Of a DNA stretch of 64,000 nt, positions 22,871 to 34,290 are shown in pieces. Made by a program: the position numbers and the translations under genes. Position 1 is the first letter of the stretch, and each line of letters begins with the position of its first letter. The notes below the pieces were generated by a model. The model saw only the letters and a list, made by a program, of their open reading frames with translations, did not search any database and was not told where the DNA came from. The DNA is taken from assembly GCA_009760855.2 (NCBI GenBank), contig WPIO01000021.1, positions 2,182,501-2,246,500 on the forward strand, given 5' to 3'. The DNA is from Cristatella mucedo. Lineage: Eukaryota > Bryozoa > Phylactolaemata > Cristatellidae.

Positions 22871-24324
22871 GATGTCGTTGGTCACTTACTAAAGATGAGT
22901 TTCGGCGATGTATTGTTGTTTGTATTTAGACTAACATTTTTCACACGCTTCATTCTTGTCGATGTGCTATACAAGCTGCTTAGCGGCAATATTTGTGAGA
23001 ATATAGGATAAACGAGGCTAAAAGAAGCCGGCTTGCCGATACCTCTGATTAGTATTCAGCTTCTCAAGTATGGTCGTCGAACGATGATCGTTTTGAAAGT
23101 AATTCACCAAAAGTGTAAAGGTGGAGTGCTTAAACTCTCCAAACAGAAAACAGCGACAAAAACTAGCTCGAGGTAGAAAAGAGTCACCCATATGTTGCAA
23201 CTGCTCTGGCAGGACATTTAGGTCAGACTGGAAGAAGCTTATAGCAGCTAAAGCTCAGATCAGCATGTTCGTCATGTTTAAACGCAGGTTCTGCGGGTGG
23301 GTGGTGGGGGGGTGCGGAGCTGGCCGATCGAAACTCTGTGAATCCGACTCACTTTCGCATGATAAAAGCTACTACGGTCAGACTGCAGCCTAGCGTGCCG
23401 GAAATTTCGAAAGTTCATGCCCCAAGTCGGAATTTTATTAATAAATATTGCGCTTTCGGAAATCTATTTTTCTCGGCTACTCCATAAGTGGTCTCGAGGT
23501 CAAAGTCGCTGGTTAAGCTCAAAGCACATAATCACCGGGCGTTCTACTATCCTCTCCTCTGAAACTCGTGTCTGTCTTAAGACATGTTTGGACAGCATTC
23601 TTTAAGCTTGTAGCATCCAGACGTCTTCAAACTCGTTCATGTGAACTGGAACTACAGATTAATGTTGGCGGAGAGCCATTATCCTAACGCTAGCAATATC
23701 ACCACGTCATTATCCACCACTAGTTGTTGAACATTGTCGTAGAATTATCTTTGGCTGAAATTCACCTCTAGCTACCAGATGCTGTTTAGCACCTTATTTG
23801 TGGTGCATTCTAGTAATTTTGCCATGGCCGCAAGCCAATTGATAGTCCATCGCGAACGTCGTCACTGGTGCAGAATAAATGACATGCAGGAAGACCTTCC
23901 AAGATAAGTCTTGCCATCGCCTAATATATTTCGCGGCATCACGAAATTTAGTTCGGGTAGACTTTCAATTATATTGGTCGCTAAAATCCCCAAATGCCTT
24001 TTGGGTTTGGCTATAAATATTTCGGTTTCGGCCATATTGGTGGAGCTGCTTGTTTGTGGTCTCCTCCTGAGCTCCTTCGCTTCCTGCCATTTGGCATTAG
24101 TGTCGCAAAAATAATTAAAGGAATTTCAACGTGACACCCTTTAATTACTTACCCCGATAGAGATTGATTTAATTTAGTTCTAAGCTCCGCTAAAATGAGC
24201 CTTAGCTTTCTTTGCAAGGCCTTCGCTTTTATTAAAAATATTGAAGTTGTACTCGTAGAAAAGTAGAATCTTTGTGATGGATTTTTCTCGTGGACCCAGA
24301 GTGCGCATGCAAAAAAAGGTTTGA
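22871..24324. other. No gene or named repeat recognised
   Basis: Short frames only. A G-rich patch lies at 23297-23318. Confidence 0.45.
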
Positions 24325-24476
24325 CAGCTGATTTAACAGCCTCGTGTATCAAGCGGTAGAAGAGCCTTCACGGCTGTCACCGCCGCTGGCAAGTGGTCAG
24401 TAAGGAATCTACCACCGTGGGACTCAAACCCACTGGCGGGTCGTGAAGAGCGAGCACCTTACCTCTGGGCTGAGAT
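24325..24476 (-). mobile_element. SINE family A, diverged copy
   Basis: In plus-strand order: CAGCTGATTTAACAGCC (tail), AGAAGAGCCTTCACGGCTGT (body), then GGACTCAAACCCAC (inverse of a B box) and GAGCACCTTACCT (inverse of the A-box side). Confidence 0.75.
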
Positions 24477-25351
24477 CCAGGTGCAAAGCCACGCTCTCTC
24501 CCCTTGAGGCGTGTTATTGGTATCCCATGCTGAATCGTGCAGATGCACTCGTATACGTACGAATCCAATCTTCTCACGATCGCTGCGACTGCCCATCACT
24601 TTGCCCGACTGTCGCATGACACGCTTACCGTGGTTTTCGTACTAGCTCAGCCGGGTGGCATTTTAGTGTACAGACATTAGGTAGGACGGGCTCTGAAAAA
24701 AGGTACTAGCTCTGATCTAGCGATCTCTATTTTCACTACTCTCACAAAAGCGCTGGACATGGGTTTATTGGTTTCGCTAATGTATAAACTTGGAGCTACG
24801 CCCAAGTTTCAAAGTGATCAGTTGCTGACCTTACGAAATTGCTTGAAGTATCCATATGTTAACATTATACACGACCTCAAATGAAATAATCCTTTGAACT
24901 CTGCTTTCCTTCTGTCATGCTGGCTAATAACCGCACGAAATACAGACCGCTATTGCAGCTCTTGCAAATCCTTTTAATTCACGCCGGATTAATCGTTGGA
25001 CAAACCTCTAAGAGAATGAGGTGAAAACGTGAGTGTTTTTGAAGCAACCCTTTTATTCATTATAAAGTCAGTAGTTATTAGCTACTCTTGGCGAATGGCT
25101 TGGATAAACATTTTTTGGACCTTGGAACTGTCGTTTTCTTCCGCTCATATGCGTACGAAAATTATCAAACGCTTATCAACCGATTATAGTGACTGCAAAA
25201 ACAGCGACATTATTAATTTTCTCGCGATGACGTTTGATTTCCTTTATTAAAAACGTTCCATCTAACCTTACCCATAAACAGGGCACTATTAACCTCTCAA
25301 AATAATGAGCCGCGAAGAGTCATGAAGAGCCCCGCCCTAACCAATACATCC
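24477..25351. other. No gene or named repeat recognised
   Basis: A 73-codon frame at 25029-25250 has no recognisable motif. Confidence 0.45.
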
Positions 25352-25937
25352 ACATCACACCACTTCTCGCCGAATTGCACTGGCTACCATTCGTGCAACG
25401 GATCGACTTCAAGGTTTTGTCGCTCACTTTTAGGTCACTTCATTCTTTCGCTCAAGCCTACCTCTCAGATCTACTCCCCCACCAGGCCAAGCATGGTACC
25501 ACCCGCTTTTTGGAATCCAACAGTTTACCAATACCTCGTACAAACCTCAAATCCTTTGGAGATCGTGCATTTAGTTCGTATGCTCCCAAAGCCTGGAACT
25601 CCCTCCCGACTTGCGTCAGAACATTCCCTGACTTGACCACATTTAAAAAGAACTTAAAAACACACCTATTTAGGACAGGATTTAGTGGGTCCCTGTGATT
25701 CGTCTTTGATGTGCTTATTCGTGCTGACACTGTGCATGCTGCCACTAACCACATTTGCATGCTGACCCTGTGCATGTCACCCCTAACCATCTTCTTCATT
25801 CTGTTTGTTTATCATGCATGATATTACTCACCATTCAATCGCGCTTCCCTTCGCAGCAAATGTGAAGCGCCTAGAAAGAGATTGAGTTCTCTGAGGGCGC
25901 TTTATCAAGTGCATTATTATTACTATTATTATTATCG
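25352..25937 (+). mobile_element. LINE family 1, best-preserved 3' end
   Basis: The frame starting at 25375 is open for 107 codons: LHWLPFVQRIDFKVLSLTFR, YLSDLLPHQAKHG, FGDRAFSSYAPKAWNSLP, FKKNLKTHLFRTGFSGSL. The stop is at 25696-25698. The 3' UTR holds two copies of a GCTGAC-CTGTGCATG-CTAACCA motif, then GCGCCTAGAAAGAGATTGAG, TTCTCTGAGGGCGCTTTATC, AAGTGC and (ATT)n to about 25935. It is 5'-truncated, so it has no reverse transcriptase core. Confidence 0.88.
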
Positions 25938-27367
25938 TGCCACTGACAGTTCGTAAACGAGGCTGTTCGCCTATGGGCGGCCCAAAATAGCTTTTGCCCG
26001 TTTAAGCACTTTTCATTATTGCAAGGAAAACTGTATATCCATTTTCGCAGACATCGACGTCTCTCATAAAGCATGTAGCAGTAAAAATAAAATTTGTAGA
26101 GGGGAATCCAGGTTTTTTGCCGCTAACGATTTCGTCATTTTTTATTTTCGCGTAAAGCAAGGAAAGCCACAGAAAGCAGTACTAAAAAATTCAGTACAAC
26201 GCGATCGGATTCTGCAATGTGTAAAACCCTTTATTATTTGTAGTTTCGTGACTCCCCGCTGTCTTATACGGCTGCTTACCTAAGGAGAAACCAGAGGGTA
26301 CAATGCTCCCCTGGCAATACAAACCGGCGCTCGATCACAAGGATGTGCAACTCAGCCATCTCAAGCGCGAATGACGAGATGAATTGTCTCACTCCGTCTG
26401 TATTTGCTTTCGGCATTGCCTTAGCAAGGGGTTATGCTGGAGACTAAACATTCTTGCCATGACACTTCTGTCTTATCAGGATGGCAAAGAAACGGCATAT
26501 GTTGTTTCGCTTGCTAGCCGTCACAGTTTTGGTCTTTTTGGTAGTATTTGTATCTAAGCAATGCAGTCTGCCACACCTCGCCGCCGCCACGCGTCACAAC
26601 TACTACGGAGGATGGCGATCGAGCTGAGCTGCAAGTCAAAGGTCGCACTGTGTTAACCACTGCACACCCTTTTCACTTACGGTTGTGCCGGTAATCCTGG
26701 GATCCAGCAGAAGGCGCACGAAATCTTGTTACTCGTTAGAGGATGAGGCTGAGAATGAATCGCCAAAGCTCCAGACTCGACGGTTGCCAAGCCGCACGCA
26801 CCCAGATCTCGTCGCTCACAGCGCAGCCTCTCCACAACGACCGGCTATGATTGCAACTGAGTTCGCAACTATCCTTACGTGGACTAAAAAGCAACCGAAA
26901 TCTGTTCGAAAGACCTAGCAGGTTACCGCTTCTTTTCGCTTGTATAATCCTATACGATTGAAGCAGATCATTAATTAATGGCATATAAGTAAGTAAGCGA
27001 TAGCTGCTTTAAGAGTCTCATTCATACATGGGCACGGAAGTCTAAGCGGCTACCAGCTCCACTGCTTGAAGCGGGCACTAGAGGATTGCCTGGTGCATGA
27101 ATCAAACAATGGATGACCGAGTTCACGGGAGTAAGAGCAGCTTACTCACCGAGTTTTTGACCCGCACGTCAGCAGGGACTAAATCATCGGGTATGAATAG
27201 ATTCTAGATTTGTTGCTTGCTTTGCAGCTACAGAAAGCACACTGCCGAAGGGAGCCGCTCGAAAAACGAGCCCCACACGATCAGCCAACTGACAGATTTT
27301 AGCGTGCTACGACGTCAGTTCGTCGAGCGATCGCACTGAGCTGACTGAGATGAAAAAATAAATGAAT
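25938..27367. other. No gene or named repeat recognised
   Basis: Frames of up to 82 codons near 26.7-27.0 kb on both strands have no family motif. Confidence 0.45.
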
Positions 27368-27531
27368 ACTAGCTGATTTAACAGCCTCTTTTTGTTTAGC
27401 GGCAGAAGAGCCTTTACGGCAATCACCACCGCTTGCAGCAGCGATAAAGGATCGCCCACCCACCGCAGGATTTGAACTCGCGACCCCAGTCATGAAAAGC
27501 AATCGCCTTATCTAGTGTGCCATCGCGGCTC
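27368..27531 (-). mobile_element. SINE family A
   Basis: Plus-strand order: CTAGCTGATTTAACAGCCTC, AAGAGCCTTTACGGCAATCA, GATAAAGGATCGCCCACC, GATTTGAACTCGCGACC (inverse B box), CCTTATCTAGTGTGCCATCG (inverse A-box head). Confidence 0.85.
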
Positions 27532-27539
27532 ACCGAGAT

Positions 27540-28110
27540 AGCTCGCCTAGTCGCTCGGCTCATCGTCCGGCTGCCCAGCCGCCGCCGCCGCCGCCGCCGC
27601 ACTGGGCGCCGACTCCTTGGTCGGCGGCTGCAGCCGCAGCAGCGGCCGCCTCGAGAAGCAGCTCCGGCGTCTGCTGGGCTTGCAAAGCCTGCAGCTCGCG
27701 CTGGCGTCGCTCAGTCGCTCACTGAGCGAGCGTGCTTCTCTTCTGCTCTGCCAGCAGCGCGTCGAGCTCGTCTTGGCTACTGCTGAGCGCGCGCGCTGCG
27801 GAGGTGCAGCTCGTGCACGCGAGCCAGCTGAGCGCGTGCAGGCCCTTAGACAGGGGCGTGCATTCGGCCGGCAGCTGCGCCCACCGCTGCTTCGCGCCGG
27901 CATGCATCGCCGGGTTCGCTTGCCACTATCAGGCCGTCAGGGCGCGCACCTGCAGCTGGTGCTCCTGTAGCAGTAGCCACTGCTCGAACGTCTGCCCTCT
28001 GAGCCTGAGACGACGGCATCGCCGCAGTAGATAACGTCAAGCGCTTTGGATTCAAGCGCCCCCAAGCCAGCGTGAGAGCGCCGCTCGCTCGTGTGCCTCG
28101 CGACAAAAAC
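27540..28110 (-). other. GC-rich block with a broken coiled-coil-like frame
   Basis: On the minus strand around 27991-27930 the frame reads QTFEQWLLLQEHQLQVRALT and then hits stops. Nearby pieces in shifting frames read QANPAMHAGAKQRWAQLPAE, SQDELDALLAEQKRSTLAQ and ERRQRELQALQAQQ, followed by an alanine run. These Q/E/L/A-rich pieces look like a coiled coil, but no single frame is open, so this is either a pseudogene-like remnant or chance in GC-rich DNA with a (GCC)n run at 27577-27600. I do not recognise a family. Confidence 0.3.
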
Positions 28111-29260
28111 TCGGAGAGTTACGAATCAGTCGAGACTCTCGCACTTGGCAAGTGACAGAATTACAAAGCAATAAGCACGCCCGCAGCTCTTACCTCAGGA
28201 AAATTGCACTTTCCGGTCAACGGAGCCATATTGAAGCCATTTCTGAGGAACCTATAACCAGCAAGTTGGCGGTCATACAGAAGCTTGAAAATAAGAATAA
28301 AAACCTATCGCCTCGGACGCATGCATTTATTGCAATCGTTATAGGCTATTGGCTGCTGTGTAGTCCAGGAATATATTGTAAGGCAGTTGATGTCAGGACG
28401 ATCTTACTAGAACCGTATAGGAGGAGGCTTATGACACGAGCACTAAGGGTATGCTGTTATAGTTAGGAATTAAAACCCTTTAATGAGTTTTACTACCATA
28501 GCCATACCCATAATCATCAGCCAGACAAAACATGTACAGTCAGCTCCAACTTCCGATGGTTCAACATACGAAAACTTGGAGATAAAAAATTCGGCCGCGG
28601 TCACTCAAAAAATTGAAAATCAAAATTAAAGAGCGGCTCACTGCTTGTAGACTCGCTTCTCTGAGTCATAATAGTCCCGTTAAAAAGACAACGCTGCGCT
28701 ATTTTGCTGCTTGAAGGAACTGCCATCTTGCCGCGTGACTGAGGAAGGACGTATTTTCTCTCTTCAACTGCAATATAAATATTTATATATTTATATTTAT
28801 AGCTCCATGTCCGTGGACTCACTTCGCGGAGCCATAGTAGAATTACATGTCCATTACACGTCACTCCCGGATGTATTGGTCACCGTCTTGCCGCATGACG
28901 GAGGGAAGGACTCGCATTAATTAGTAAAATTCCAAGAAAAAACCTTCAAAATCCGCGAACCGTCAGTAGATTTGACAAAGATGCAAACAGTAGGGAGAAA
29001 GCGATGTCTGACAGCTATGCATTATCGGTAGAGGGCTTGTAGTAGAACGTATCGCATACTATTATTGACTTACGAAAATTCGACTAATGGCAGGCTTTCC
29101 AGTCCTTATCTATTTTGTAAGTCGGGGGCTGATTGAAAATATGACAAACGCTGGCGGCCGTGTGGGCTCGCCGCATCTACTCACTACTGAACGGACTACG
29201 CCCTTGTAAAACATCTTTAATGGCGCTTTGGCTATATCTATAATAATTGCCTGGATTTGT
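28111..29260. other. No gene recognised; possible weak promoter-like motifs
   Basis: A 104-codon plus frame at 28152-28466 has no motif. GCCATCTTGCCGCGTGAC at 28726-28743 resembles a YY1 site next to a CRE half-site, and a related word TCTTGCCGCATGACGGAGG recurs at 28891-28911. Confidence 0.35.
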
Positions 29261-29265
29261 ATCTA

Positions 29266-29437
<172 letters not shown>

Positions 29438-32400
29438 TCCAGAACCTCTGGGTCCGCGTTCGAGTGATAAAGGGCCGAAATTCAGAAGGTTAAGATTCTA
29501 CGTCGAAGCAATAGACTCTGCAGCAGCCACTTTTTACTGACACCTTTGCGTGGGCATTCTTAGCTGTTGAAATATTTTTGAAGATTACATATTATCTGTT
29601 TTCCGATTGCTAGATATAACTGCCATACTTTAATCTGTTCAATACGCTGCATATTTGGATCTCGGGCAGCGGGTGTGCTGCAGGTGCACCTACATAATAC
29701 GCTGACGGCTAACGGGTAGGCGGAAGGAGGAGGGCCGGCTAGATAGCTGCCGAAACAAATACATAATAGGCCAAGCGCCAGTGAAGGGAAAGAAAAGGAC
29801 GAAGCACATATGCTAGCTTGCAGTGTATGTTCACTTTAATTATGCAATCATGACTCATTAATCAGAAAACCAATCGCATGATGCCTGAATTATAAATCGG
29901 TAAAAGCAACTCACCCGTAACTCCATTAAGTATCAATACTTCAGAAGAAAAGTAGGCGCTTCATAGAACAAGTAAGTTTAAGAGCACGTGCTTCCTTCAA
30001 AGCTTCAATTTAACTTCAGTTATACGCGAAAGGGATTTCAGGGGGTTTCCCAAAATATATGCCTCGTGATCGTCAAAAACTATATAACAATATTCATTTA
30101 GAGTCAGTGGCTTTCACCTGGCAGGATTCAACAGTGAGTGGGCAGGGTAATAACTTGCTTCTCATATTGAGATAATGGGACGGGATAGGCTAGCGGTAGA
30201 ATCTGCCCAAGGAATATGTACAATTTCAAGAAATTTTAGAAGTTTCCAGAAAATTTTAGATAGTTCTACTTTAAGCAAACGCTGTGCATGCTGCCATAAA
30301 CGATTTGATCCCAGTTTATGTACAGGGTATGTAAAGTGCCTTAAATGAGATATCTACCACTGCGAAAAAATAGCAGTTTCTCAAGCAGTTCGAGCAAATC
30401 ATCGAGGGATTTTTAAAGCATTGCAAGTTTTTTGAGGGCGCTACACAAGTATATTATCATTATTAGGACCAAACTGTCCTTTAGCTGAGCGAGCACCTGA
30501 GTGTCGAGTGTGGTTAACGCACGGGTACAAAGCGTAGTTCGCAGTTCTTTGTTGCGTGACTTCGCTATGGCTTTACATTAGAAAAGAGTTCGATGGCAAG
30601 TAAACGTTCAAAATACGTGCACTAAAAATTCTTCAGAGGAAGCTTATGACCTCAATATTGGAAAGCCTCGTCAGCTACTAGCTCGGATGCTGACTTCGAA
30701 AAGAGAACCACTTATGATTTAGCAGCATTAAGCCTAGGCGTACGAGCAGCGCAATATGTGATTATATGTGAAAAAATATTATTGCGTGATTAATGACTGG
30801 CCAGTGTATGGGGATTAAGCTCGACAGAAGTCACCCTTAAGGAGCAGCTGCCTTGTGGTCGGAGAGTCACAGCGAGAAATAAAAAAGTATGTAGTAGCGC
30901 AAAAGTCTTTCTTGCGTAAGGCCCGTCGTCGTCGGATTCGACTAGGAAGATTCAAAAGCAGGCTATTTTGATTTGAGTTGACCCTTCATTTGTGCAAAGA
31001 ATGCAAAATTGTCACTGCAAGGAGCTCGCAGACCTATGTTTTCGCGTCAGCAGCTGACCAGCGCTAGATACAACGACTCAAGTAATGCTTGAGTGCAGCA
31101 ACGTGGTTGCAACAGCCAGACGCTGCTGAACGTCTATGGTTTTGACCCATCCGCGATCAGGGTAAGACTAGGCAATATTTTAATATGCAAGGAAACGGCT
31201 GTACTCATGCAATTTGAGTGTTCACTCAAAGGAAACCTGCACTTGCGTATCGCATCGACGAGACGTAGTGCTGACAGAGTATTGTCAATCGCATCCATTG
31301 AGTATGTTGAGCTCGTGACAACTTAGTCGTAGTCAAAGTGACGATTGTCAAGCTCTGGAAAAACCTATCTGGTACTCTGTCTAGATCGCGCCTTTAGTTG
31401 ACACGCGCCCGAAGCCTGGAACTGGCAAACAACTGAAAGACGCTATCGGAAGATTCGAAATTTAATATGAGGATAAAAAGCGACCTGCTCTTCACTGCAT
31501 TTGATCAGTTCACGCCAATTGTCCATAATTTTCTTTGCGGCTCGCGAGCTCCTATGCTATGGTCTCTATTCGGTTGATGACTTTGGGCGCACTTCCAGCG
31601 TAGTAGTATGGTGTGCGTTACAATTGCCGCTTCTTTCATGCTATAATTCGGTCTTGCCGAAGTATTGCGGCGCAGGCAGAAACGATTGTCACAAGCAGAA
31701 CACATTTTGGATGCTTGGTTATAGATTGCCATGCGTTGTGGATTGTGGCGGAGCCAAGACTGTTGTCAAGGTCAAGGACAAGACCAGCAAAATGTTCATG
31801 TAGGATTGCAAGACCCCTAAGACTTGCAGGTGGACGGAGCGAGACCCGCAAACAATCAAAATAGTAATGGAAAATTATTGCGCTTATTCGTAAGAAACTC
31901 AGAGGTAGCTCTTACTTTGTAATTCTGCTATAATATCATCGTTGCTGACTGTCGGATTGAGTGGAAGGAGTAGGGGCAGGTCTTGGTCGCAGCCCTGCGG
32001 TATGGGGAGCAGAGAGCCCCTGACAACCCTCCCGTGGCTCCGCCGCTGATTTTAGACTGCTATCCGACCAGACCGGTACCACTCATCAGCTCGTAGTTGA
32101 GAACTTTCTTTGCTTAGAACCAGCTTCGTCACGGATAATGCAGTACTACGATCACTAAGGCGGGTACAAGGCTTATCGTAAGATATTTGCTTAAAATCTC
32201 GGCATCGTCGGTATTCACTTCCAGAAAGATACAAAATGCGTAGAAGTATTGTGAGGTAAAAAAGCAGAAAAAATTATTGGTGTGACTTTAAGCGAACTTA
32301 CAGGTGACTGAAAACGCAGCTTCTACCGATTAGACGACATTCAAAAAAAGACTAAAAGCCTACTGGCTCCTCGGACCCTTTGCTCTTTTCTAGTGAATTG

Positions 32401-32667
32401 TCCGTCGTGTACTGTGGCCGTAGTGACAAGGCCAAAAGTCTTTTGCCTTTTCTTAGTGCCACAGGAACGTGCTTTTCTGTGGGCTCTGAGTTCAGAGCTG
32501 CGTCGGATTCAAAGTTTGCTTCGCACTACGATTCCTACTGACGTGCGGTCGCTAGTGCGTTTTTTGCAAGACTTCGCATGCTTGCCTAAGCATGGTACCA
32601 TGGTTTTCATTAGCTGCTGGTCATTGCTTCTCGCGCAACGAGTTGTAATGTAATGAAATACATCTCC
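29438..32667. other. No gene recognised; one faint LINE tail
   Basis: A degenerate family-1 3' UTR and tail may lie at 30270-30465 (CTGTGCATGCTGCCATAAAC; TTTGAGGGCGCTACACAAGT followed by ATTATCATTATT). Otherwise only short frames without motifs, the longest being 100 codons at 31501-31803. Confidence 0.4.
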
Positions 32668-34063
32668 GTCTGTAACTCCACAAAGCGATACAGACTATGT
32701 GGGTGTTACGCTAGAGAGTTTTGTATAGCGCACTCACAGCCTAAGCGGCTTTCGGTACGCATTCGGTAGCCAACAGACTTCATCTCACGCAACAAAGAGA
32801 AAGTGGGAAGCATAGCAGAGTCAGGAGAGCAGTTGAGGTAGTGAGTAGCATGGAAGTAGCAGCTCAGGACTTCTGAAAAGAATGTGCCATAATCGGCAGC
32901 AGGAGAGTCGCTGACGTTGCGTAAGAACTGTGGAAGCGAGTTCCACAGTCTAGGACCTGCAGAGCTAAAGCTTCTGTCGCCAACGGTCTTTTAGAGGAGG
33001 AATAGAACAGTTAATTTATGGTCCATACAGGGCCTGGGGGCATGAGGAGGCTGAAACTGGCGCAGCAGTTCAGCTAGGTACGAAGGAGCCAAGCAAGCAG
33101 TGGCGAGCCTTGTGGGCCACTGTAAGAACTTTGCTCTGTACCCATTGCTCAACCGGCATCCATCCTAGCTCTTTCAGTAAAGGAGACACCGGTCAAACCT
33201 CTGGGACTTGAAGACTAGCCTTGCAGCCATATTCTAAGTCAACTGCAGTGGCCTAGTTGCTTTCTTTGGTAACCCAACCAAAAGGGAATTACAATAATCA
33301 AGCCGAGACAGAACTAAGGAGCTAGTTAAATTTTTTTGCAAGGCACTGTGGAAGACAGCTCCTAATCTCGGATAGGGATCGGATTTGATGGCTAGCTGTA
33401 GAGGCAGTCTTCTGAATGAAGCTCTTGAAATTGAGGCAGCTTTCGAACACTACACCTAAATTACGAGCACGTGGTGAAGGTCGCACAATAGCATCACCTA
33501 TTAGAAGAGCAAAGCCATTTAATCCAGCCCCATGCTTAGGGTGTCCTATGAGAAACAGTTCGGTTTTATCGTCATTTAATTTCAGAAAGTTTTCCGACAT
33601 CCAGGATCGAATATCGGCAAGGCAAGCATTCAGTTTCTCAGTTGCTCAGTTGCTCAGATTCCAACGGTTTAAATGACAAATACAACTGAGTATCGTCAGC
33701 ATAAAAGTGATATCCTATTCCATGGGCCTTAATCACTTTTCCCAGAGGTTGTGTATAAATGGAGAACAGCAAGGGACCGAGTACAGACCCTTGAGGGACT
33801 CCACAGGTGACCCTTCTCATGTCTGAGACCTGACACCCACACGACACGGATTGAACACGATCAGACAAGTATGATTTAAACCACGCCAGTGCTTCGTCTG
33901 CCAGACCGATCGTTGTTCTCAATCGTTCAAGCAGAACTTCGTGATCAATGGTGTCGAAGGCAGCAGACAGATCTAGTAGAGCTCGGGCAGTGACATTCCG
34001 TCGTCGTTGCCACGTAGAATGTCATTGTTAACACGGAGGAGAGCAGTTTCAGTAGAGTGCTGC
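32668..34063 (-). pseudogene. LINE family 2 (CR1/L2-type): reverse transcriptase to 3' end (copy A)
   Basis: On the minus strand HSTETALLRVNNDILRGNDD lies at about 34060-34000. The motif A codons ALLDLSAAFDTIDHEV follow in a second frame. ALAWFKSYLSDRVQSVSCG comes next, then motif [20 protein letters not shown] near 33808-33750 and motif [13 protein letters not shown] near 33695. MSENFLKLNDDKTELFLIG starts at 33600. The remaining C-terminus and 3' UTR run to a GCTATACAAAACTCT tail near 32735 and on to about 32668. Frameshifts near 33970 and 33640 and further breaks make it inactive. The 5' side ends against a polypurine tract. It differs from family 1 in its 3' UTR but has the same domain order. 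Confidence 0.88.
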
Positions 34064-34290
34064 CTCTCGCTCCCCTCTCCTCGCTCTCTGCTCCTCTGTC
34101 CTCTCTCTCCCAGCTCACCTGTTCCCTCTTCCCTCTCCGCTTCCCTCTCGCCTATCTCCCCGCTCTGCTCTCTCCGCTCCCCTCTCCCCCTCCGCTCTAC
34201 CATTTCCCCTCTCCGCTCCCTACTCTCCTCTCCCATGTCCTTACTCGCCCGTCCCCTCTCACCTCTCCCTCGGCTAATGGTTGTAGCCGT
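34064..34290. repeat. Imperfect polypyrimidine/polypurine minisatellite-like tract
   Basis: CT-rich on the plus strand with repeated CTCCCCTCTCC and CTCTCCGCTCCC words. On the minus strand it is an R/G/E-rich open frame that happens to run in frame into the family-2 reverse transcriptase remnant. Confidence 0.85.
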
